Source: Elephas maximus indicus
Lineage: Eukaryota > Chordata > Mammalia > Proboscidea > Elephantidae
Direction: 5' to 3'
Length of the DNA stretch: 64,000 nt
Assembly: GCF_024166365.1 (NCBI RefSeq)
Contig: NC_064827.1
Span: 16,161,001 to 16,225,000, forward strand
A program made the translations under genes and the position numbers. The notes under the pieces are model-generated. The model had not been told where the DNA came from. It ran no database searches and saw only the letters and a program-made list of their open reading frames with translations. Shown here piece after piece: positions 57,709 to 64,000 of the stretch (positions are counted from its first letter, which is position 1; every line of letters begins with the position of its first letter).

Positions 57709-58660
57709 GGCTCCGGAAAACGTCCAGCATAAAACACCAGATGACCATTCAGTACAAGAAAAAGCACTGGAACTACCTGATACGGAATTCAAAACTCTAA
57801 TATTCAGGGCTCTCCAAGAGATGATGGAAATCGCAGATTAAAAAAAAAAAAATTGACAAAATCATGGAAAATACAGAAAAAACAACGGAAGAACTCAGGA
57901 AAATAATACAGAAAAAAAATCTCAAAATAAACAAACAACTGGAAATCATACAAAAACAGCTATTAGATATCCAAAAGATAAACAACAAGATTTCAGAAAT
58001 GGACAGTGCAATAGAAGGTTTTAGGAGCAAATCTGGAACAATGGGAGACGGGATCAATGAAATTAAAGGCAAATCCTTGGATACCACTTTGGGGAAAAAT
58101 CAGAGAAATAGAATGAAGAAAAATGAAGAAACCCTGAGAACAATGTGGGATACAACCAAAATCAAAAATGTGCATGTGATTGGAGTTCCAGACAAGGCAG
58201 ATAAAAAGGAAAACACGGAGAAGATCACTGAAGATTTGCCGAGAGAAAACTTCCCTAGTATCATAGAAGATGAAAAGGTGACCAAGAAGCTCAACGAACC
58301 CCATATAGCATAGACCTCAAAAGTAAATCACCAAGATGTATCGTAATCACACTTGCTAAAACCAAAGACAAAGAAAGAATCCTGAGAGCAGCCTGAAAAA
58401 AACAAAAGTCACATACAGAAAGGAAACAATAAGACTAAGCTCTGATTACTCAGGAGAAACCATGCAGGCAAGAATGACATACCTAAAACCTCGGGAGAAA
58501 AAAACTGCCAACCAAGAATAATACATCCTGCAAAATTCTTGCTCAAATATGATGGTGAAATTAGGACACTTCCTGATAAACAGAAATTAAGGGAATATGT
58601 AAAAACCAAATTTACAAGAATTTATTATTAAAGGAGGTCCTTTGGTTAGAGAACCAACAA
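57709..58660 (+). pseudogene. L1-F ORF1 (broken)
   Basis: Begins 'ATGGCTCCGGAAAACGTCC' at 57709. The coiled-coil half is interrupted by a stop and an A-run at 57838-57853. An open frame of 149 codons, 57864-58313, covers the coiled coil and the RRM start ('TMWDTTKIKNVHVIGVPD'). Frameshifts follow near 58290, and the C-terminal part ('gattactcaggagaaaccat', 'cctgcaaaattcttgctcaa') is out of frame. Confidence 0.85.
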
Positions 58661-59095
58661 CATCAGACAACAACCTGAATCCACCATCAGCCAGATACCA
58701 ATCTAGGTAATGAACTCTCAAAGACGCAACAAAACTAAAAAATTCACAACAGGAAACCAGAGAGGTGAATCTGTAGATGATGTCAACGTCAGAACAACAA
58801 GAGAGGAAATAAACAATGTAGGTACAGAACTTTCAAATAGAGAGGAAGTCAAGGTGATATCAAGTAAAAAAGACTGTTTTAAACTTAAGAAGATGGGGTA
58901 AATTGTGAGGAAACCACAAAGAGAGTTAACAAACCTACCCAACAAAATAAAGAAGAAAAACACGAAGTTTCAGTAAATACAAAATCTACAAAAATGAAAA
59001 AAAGGAGAAAAGAATTCAAAAAACAAAAGGATTTCAGCACTGGAGAGTACGTGAAACAAAGAAAATGTAAGCACCACGAAAAAAAGCACTACAAA

Positions 59096-59445
59096 ATGAC
59101 AGCTATAAACTCACACCTATCAATAATCCCACTGAACATAAATGGCTTAAATACATCCATAAAGAGACAGAGTGACAGAATGGATTAAAAAAACAGGACC
59201 CATCCATATGCTGTCTACGAGAGACTCATATTAGAAACAAAGACATAAATATATATTTAAAAATATATATATAATATAAATACGTATGTACATATGTGTG
59301 CATATACTTATATATACATACATATATCTCAAGCAAACAACCAGAATAGGAATGGCAGTGCTAATCTCAGATAAAATAGACTTCAAAACAAAATGCACCA
59401 TAAAAGACAAGGAAGGACAGTATATAATGACATTATATAATGATT
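59096..59445 (+). pseudogene. L1-F ORF2, endonuclease start only
   Basis: ATG at 59096, then 'IIPLNINGLNTSIKRQ', matching the first endonuclease motif. A stop near 59187 and an AT-rich microsatellite at about 59246-59330 break it. '[21 protein letters not shown]' remains readable in the frame 59286-59531. It ends at the RTE junction. Confidence 0.85.
59246..59330. repeat. AT-rich microsatellite in L1-F ORF2
   Basis: Impure TA/TATACA repeats ('aaatatatatataatataaa', 'acatatgtgtgcatatactt'). Located where other L1s have a short 'aaatatatatcaagc' stretch, so it probably grew from that seed. Confidence 0.8.
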
Positions 59446-60252
59446 ACAATCCACCTTCCTTATTCATTTTCGAGCTTTCACATGCCTCGAGACAATTGAA
59501 AATACCATGGATTGGGTCAGGCGCACCTTAGTCCTCAAAGAGACATCTTTGTTTTTTAACACTTTAAAGAGGTCTTTTGCAGCAGATTTACCCAATGCAA
59601 TACATCATTTTTGATTTCTTGACTGCTGCTTCCATGGGTGTTGACTGTGGATCCAAGTAAAATGAAATCCTTAACAATTTTAGCCTTTTCTCCATTTACC
59701 ATGATGTTGCTTATTGGTGCAGTTGTAAGGATTTTTGTTTTATGTTGAGGTGCAATCCATACTGAAGGCTACAGTTTTTGTTCTTCATCAGCAAGTGCTT
59801 CAAGTCCTCTTCACTTTCAGCATGTGAGGTTGTATCATCTGCATAACGCAGGCTGTTTACGAGTCTTCCTCCAATCCCAATGCCCTGTTCTTCTTCATAC
59901 AGTCCAGCTTCTCAGATTAGTTGCTCAGCATACACACTGAATAGGTATGATGAAAGAATATAGCCCTGACGCACACCTCTCCTGATTTTAAACCACACAG
60001 AATCCCCTTGTCTGTTTGAACGACCGCCCCTTGGTCTATGAACAGGTTCCTCATGAGCACAGTTGAGTGTTCTGGAATTCCCATTCTTTGCAATGTTATC
60101 CATCATTTGTTATGATCCACAGTCGAATGCCTTTGCATAGTCAATAAAACACAGGTAAACATCTTCCTGGTATTCTCTGCTTTCAGCTAAGATCCATCTG
60201 ACATCGACAATGATATCCCTCATTCCATATCCTCTTCTGAATCCAACTTAAA
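59446..60252 (-). mobile_element. RTE/BovB-clade LINE fragment (RT domain), lacking its 3' end
   Basis: Antisense RTE coding region. The minus strand includes 'RRGVRQGYILSSYLFSVYAEQLI' around 59912-60000, and the active-site region near 59830 reads 'cgttatgcagatgatacaac' in antisense, i.e. Y-A-D-D-T. It continues toward the C-terminal 'SAAKDL' near 59580. The left end stops before the C-terminal third and 3' tail, which is unusual because LINE insertions normally lose the 5' end. Confidence 0.88.
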
Positions 60253-60470
60253 TAGAAAAAGAACATTAGGTAATAACTAGTGAAATTAACTGTGGAGTTA
60301 ATAGTAATATACCAATGTTGGTTCCTTAGTTGTGACAAATGTACCACAATAATGTCAGTTGTTAACTATCAGGGAAATTAAGTGAGTCATATTGGAACTC
60401 TCTGTACTACCTTTGCAACTTTTCTGTATATCTAAAACTACCATAAAATAAAAAGTTTATTTTAAAAACA
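60253..60470 (+). repeat. L1M 3' UTR end
   Basis: 'ggaactctctgtactacctt', 'tgcaacttttctgtatatct' and 'accataaaataaaaagttta' are near-consensus for an old L1M 3' end. It might be the original 3' end of a locus that received the RTE copy. Confidence 0.75.
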
Positions 60471-61009
60471 GTGACCGACTGATTTAATTTTCATTTCCCA
60501 TCCCACCCATCCCTTGAGGTATTTCCTGCTGAGATGTCCAATTGATAAGCAGTCAGTATGAGAAAAACAAGAAGAGGGAACCAAATGAGAGGCTTTCTCT
60601 CCTGTGCCAGACAATTAACTCCAGGCAGAGGGAGTGGGTTTTATCTTGTTGCTCTTGGAGGAAGTCCTCTGGAATCCAGCCAAAAGTCCTAAAGGCAAAC
60701 AAAAATGTTACATATTTACGCATCTCTGTTGCCAACAAGGATTCAATTTGAGCCCTAACCCTAACCCAAGTACGCTTTAAACTTGGTTGAGTACTCACAA
60801 CTCTAAGTGGTATTTCCATGTACCCCATTCATTACAGTTACAATTATACAAGACTGACTTTTTATACAGTCTTTACAGATACCAAGTGCAACTATGGGAT
60901 TGTATTCCATAATATATCTAACACTCTAAAAAAAAATCTACTGTCACTAAACCCTGAGATGATGGCAGGAAGCCCCCTCTGCTAGCTCAAGGGAAAGCCC
61001 AAACCTAGA
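60471..61009. other. Unassigned DNA
   Basis: No repeat family recognised. ORFs 60542-60751 (+) and 60553-60828 (-) overlap and lack motifs. A short ccctaaccctaaccc occurs at 60752-60766. Confidence 0.3.
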
Positions 61010-61262
61010 ATGTCATGGGCGAAGGCTTCTCCAACCAGGAAACTCCTGAGAAGTGGGGAAAAGTTAGCCTGCGAATAGGCATTCCAGGCAGAAAGGAAAA
61101 CATGGGCAAAGGCGTAGATCAAGAGGACAAGGCGGACTTATACAGTTTTCAGAACTGCAGCAATTTAGTATGCTGGAGTATAAATGGTACAGTGGGAAGT
61201 GGTAAGAAATAAGGCTGGAGACATAATGCTTCAAATATATTTTAGGATGTCCCACGTAGGAA
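61010..61262 (-). repeat. LINE-2 remnant, antisense
   Basis: 'ggcattccaggcagaaagga', 'aaacatgggcaaaggcgtag' and 'gaaataaggctggagacata' are the antisense of the L2 3' region ('tttgctcatgctgttccctc', 'tgcctggaatgcc'). Confidence 0.65.
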
Positions 61263-61409
61263 GGGGAAGTCCATGTGGAACAAATATAAAGTGTTATATG
61301 TAAGCACAGACTGCAGACAGGTCTGATGCCTGGCCCTACTAGAGATGTGGTGTAACAGAGAAATGACCTTTGAGTCATTCAGTGTCTCACCAAAGGACCT
61401 CCACTGACA

Positions 61410-61625
61410 ATCCCAACCAAAACCAAACCCACTGCCATGGAGTCAATCCTGACTCATAGCAACCCTATAGGACAGAACAGAACTGCTCCATAGGGTTTCT
61501 AAGGCTGTAAATCTTTACAGAAGCAGGCTGCCACATCTTTCTCCTACAGAGCGACTGGTGAGTAAAAACCACTGACCTTTCGCTTTGCAGTAGAGCACTT
61601 CAACCACTGTACCACCAAGGCTCCT
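61410..61625 (-). repeat. AfroSINE, long form
   Basis: Minus-strand copy with 'aaaccaaacccactgccatg', central 'aatctttacagaagcaggct' and head 'gagcacttcaaccactgtac'. Confidence 0.92.
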
Positions 61626-61629
61626 TACA

Positions 61630-61980
61630 TAAGATATAGTTCCATTTATATATAGTTCAAAAACAGGTAAAACTAAATAATACATTGTTCACAGGTATAT
61701 ACATAGGTGGTAAAAACTTACAAAGAAAAAAAGGAATGATTAACCCAAAGTTTGGGGTACAGGTTAACTGGGACAAGGGAAGAGGATACAACTGAAGAAG
61801 GGCATGTAGCGAGCTTCAAAAACATTAGAAATGCATTACTTTATAAATTGAGTGGTAGATACATAGTTACTCATTTATTATTATCTTTAAAGACACATAT
61901 ACAAACTTTTTTATATAGCTATGCATAATATTTCAAAATTTTAAAAAAGACTAAAATGCAAATATTAAAAAAACAAAAAA
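61630..61980 (+). repeat. Old L1M 3' UTR remnant
   Basis: 'gatatagttccatttatata', 'gttcaaaaacaggtaaaact' and 'gagtggtagatacatagtta' follow the common L1M 3' UTR pattern; diverged. Confidence 0.55.
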
Positions 61981-61984
61981 CCTA

Positions 61985-62198
61985 AGTAGTCCTATCTCAA
62001 CTTTCTTGCCTAATAACTGGGACATCTCAGACAAATTATACTCTACATCTTGGTTACTTGATCTGCAAAACATGGGGAAACTGAGTCTCACAGAAGATAA
62101 TAGCATTTCTAACATTACCTTTCAAGAATATTATGATGACCCAATAAAATAACATATGAAAGCACTTAGTACAATTCCTGGTACATAATCAGCAGTCA
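61985..62198 (+). repeat. MIR SINE remnant
   Basis: 'ggttacttgatctgcaaaac' and 'gaaagcacttagtacaattc', 'ctggtacataatcagcagtc' match the MIR 3' half. The following SINE is inserted at its end. Confidence 0.72.
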
Positions 62199-62400
62199 GT
62201 GGAGTCCATGGGTGGTACAAATGATTAACTTACTCAGGTGCTAACCCAAAGTTTGGAGGTTCCAGTCCACCTAGAAGCGCCTTGGAAAAAGGGCCTGGCG
62301 ATCTCTTCTGAATAATCAGCCACTGAAAACTCTATGGAGCATAGTTCTCTGATGCATATGGGGTCACCATGAATTGGCATTGACTGAAAGGCAACTGGTT
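62199..62400 (+). repeat. AfroSINE, long form, degenerate, in MIR
   Basis: 'agtccatgggtggtacaaat', 'ggaggttccagtccacctag', 'gggcctggcgatctcttctg' and 'ggggtcaccatgaattggca'. 12-bp TSD with one mismatch: aatcagcagtca (62187-62198), aataagcagtca (62401-62412). Confidence 0.88.
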
Positions 62401-62431
62401 AATAAGCAGTCAATAAACATTAGACGTCTCT

Positions 62432-62925
62432 GTCTTAGTTACCTAGTGCTGCTATAACAGAAGTAGCACAAGTGGATAGCTTAACAAAGAGAAATTTGTT
62501 TCCTCAGAGTAAAGTAGGCTAGAAGTCCAAATTCAAGGTGTCAGCTCCAGGGGACGGCTTTCTCTGTCAGCTCTGGAGGAAGATTCCTTGTCCTCAAACT
62601 TCCCCTGGTCGAGGAGCTTCTCAGGCACAGGGACCCTGGGTCCAAATGACGTACTCTGCTCCTGGTGCTGCTTTCGTGGTAGTATGAGGTCTCCCAGTCT
62701 CTCTGCTGGCTTCTTGGTTTTATATCTGAAGAGGCTGCCTCAAGACACAATCCAATCTTGTAGACTGAGTCCTGCCTCACTAACACAACTAGCCCATCCT
62801 CCCTCATTAACATCATAGAGGCAGAATTCACAACATACAGGAAAATCACAGGATACTGGGAATCATGGCCCAGCCCAACTGATACATACATTTTTGGGGG
62901 GACATAATTCAATCCATTATTTTTA
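62432..62925 (-). mobile_element. Solo LTR, same family as 18296 and 19248, antisense
   Basis: Its left end 'tgtcttagttacctagtgct' is the reverse complement of the shared terminus 'agcactagataactaagaca'. On the minus strand it then follows the same order as the two copies near 18-20 kb: 'ctccagagctgacagagaaa', a TATA-like 'cagatataaaacc', and 'gggccatgattcccagtatc'. The 5' end near 62922 is eroded and no TSD is visible. The ORFs on both strands here are shadows. Confidence 0.82.
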
Positions 62926-64000
62926 AGTCTCCATTATTTTTACTATTGTAGCAGATATTCAGTGAATGCTAATTTCCCTTCTTTCTCTCAGAAAGGGAAG
63001 AATAGCCAGCACAAATGTGGGTCTACCCTGAATTCCAGCAGAAGAATCAAGCAGAGCCATTAGTGTGTTCGTAGCTTGCTGCATCACTACCGTATTTTTT
63101 CAATTCTAAGATGCACATTTTCTGGCATTTTAATTTTCTAAAATTGGGGTTGCATCTTAAAATCAATGTGCAATATAATATAGTAGGTTTTCCTCCAAGA
63201 AACCGCTCATTAAAACAAAGATGTGTCTTAGGATTTAATAGTGTCTCAGAATCAAGGAAATAAAGTAATTATTACTCTGTTGCCATAGCAGGCATGACAG
63301 TTTTACGACAAGAATAGCTAAGCTCCTAGGGAGTCCAGGCCTTAGGTTTTCTCTGTTGCAGCAAATCCACCACAATGGTCATAACCTCTGAAAGGTTGTG
63401 GGTTTTCTATTAATACCTGATTGTTCCCAGGCCTCTGCAGCCCATAGATACAAGTGAGCTAAACTGCAACAGCCCCCACCATTTTGCTGGTTCTAAACCC
63501 TCAGTGCCAAGCTTCAGGACTTCAGCATCCCCCCCTCCCCGCCCGAGGCTTCCCAGTTACTTCTGGGAGTCCCATATGCCCAGGGCCAGCACTTCTATGT
63601 GCTTCTGCTGTGCTCTCTGTAGAGCTCCATTCTGTGCCCACCCACTTGAGGAAGACACTCCTGCTGCCAGTCCTGGCCCTGCCCTCTGAGAACACTGCCT
63701 CCCAGTTTAGGAGGTGTATCAACCAGTACTCAAAATATGAACACCTTCCAGATAATTTTTCCTGCTTACTTAAGGGTCACAATAGACATCTACCACAACC
63801 TCGTCCAAGTAATTTCAGTACTTTGCAGACATTTCCACAGCACAGGCTGTGCCATTATTGGAACTTCATGTCATTCAGAGATCATGTTGGTTGGGCAGGG
63901 GCATAGGCAGTGAGAAGCAAGTATCAATGTCATCCTTTTACAATCCTCTGTTCCCTCATAGGTTATCCTTTGCTTCTCTAGAGCCTGACTAGAGAACCAT
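62926..64000. other. Unassigned DNA; possible old DNA-transposon scrap at 63085-63260
   Basis: 63090-63260 holds paired 'ttctaagatgcacattttct' and 'gggttgcatcttaaaatcaa' blocks, reminiscent of a short DNA-transposon remnant I cannot name. A 140-codon ORF at 63484-63906 (proline- and leucine-rich start) matches nothing I recognise. No splice or promoter signal stands out. Confidence 0.3.

Larger units (their letters stand above)
56995..59445 (+). mobile_element. L1-F: older LINE-1, 5' UTR to early ORF2, cut off at an RTE junction
   Basis: Starts 'aaggaggcagagtcaacatg', the diverged form of the L1 5' end. It has a 5' UTR of about 700 bases, ORF1 at about 57709-58660 and an ORF2 start at 59096. 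It stops in the endonuclease region near 59445, where an antisense RTE fragment begins. More diverged than L1-C but of related lineage. Confidence 0.87.

Noticed and set aside
60752-60766. ccctaaccctaaccc as an interstitial telomere repeat
   Set aside because: Only two and a half units, expected by chance; not evidence of a telomere fusion.
63484-63906. A 140-codon plus-strand ORF near the right edge
   Set aside because: No recognisable domain, no clear start context or splice sites, and overlapping ORFs on both strands. It is listed only as unassigned DNA.
1-64000. CRISPR arrays, operons, or bacterial or phage systems
   Set aside because: No regularly spaced short repeats, no dense coding, and the repeat content is plainly mammalian.

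Overview
The window is mammalian nuclear DNA with no host protein-coding gene that I can support. Almost everything recognisable is a retrotransposon. Three families point to Afrotheria, most likely an elephant. First, about 21 copies of the tRNA-derived afrotherian SINE (AfroSINE) are present. Second, there are several RTE/BovB-clade LINE fragments whose 3' tail resembles the end of the SINE. Third, there is a young LINE-1 lineage with a long CpG-rich 5' UTR containing tandem repeats. The species is an inference from repeat content, not a sequence match.

Layout. (1) 1-9135: an L1 (L1-A, +) that runs off the left edge. It is interrupted by a SINE, by a second 5'-truncated L1 (L1-B, 3491-5536) and by an antisense RTE fragment (7081-7652). 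(2) 9136-17650: mostly unassigned DNA with scattered SINEs, MIR and L2 remnants and an old MLT1-type LTR. (3) 17660-41545: one ancient L1 (L1-E, +) opened up to about 24 kb by later insertions: two LTRs, a SINE, a full-length L1 (L1-C, 21506-28546), a SINE, an L1 3' fragment, an antisense LTR with its own L1 insertion, another LTR, a young full-length L1 (L1-D, 32613-39947), and a SINE interrupted by an L1 3' fragment. (4) 41546-56250: SINEs, RTE fragments, old L1 pieces, MIRs, two LTR-like regions and a processed pseudogene of RBM48 (about 47720-48866). (5) 56250-64000: an older L1 (L1-F) joined to an antisense RTE fragment, then L1, L2 and MIR remnants, SINEs and an antisense LTR.

The most functional-looking sequence is L1-D. 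It has a perfect 15-bp target-site duplication, a 306-codon ORF1 and an ORF2 of about 1271 codons interrupted only by one extra T in a run of nine. Its endonuclease and reverse-transcriptase catalytic residues are all present, at the same positions as in human L1. The interest of the window lies in retrotransposon biology: nesting order, 5' UTR monomers, antisense ORFs and LINE-SINE tail sharing. I found no sign of an unknown multi-gene system, CRISPR array, rRNA or true tRNA gene.
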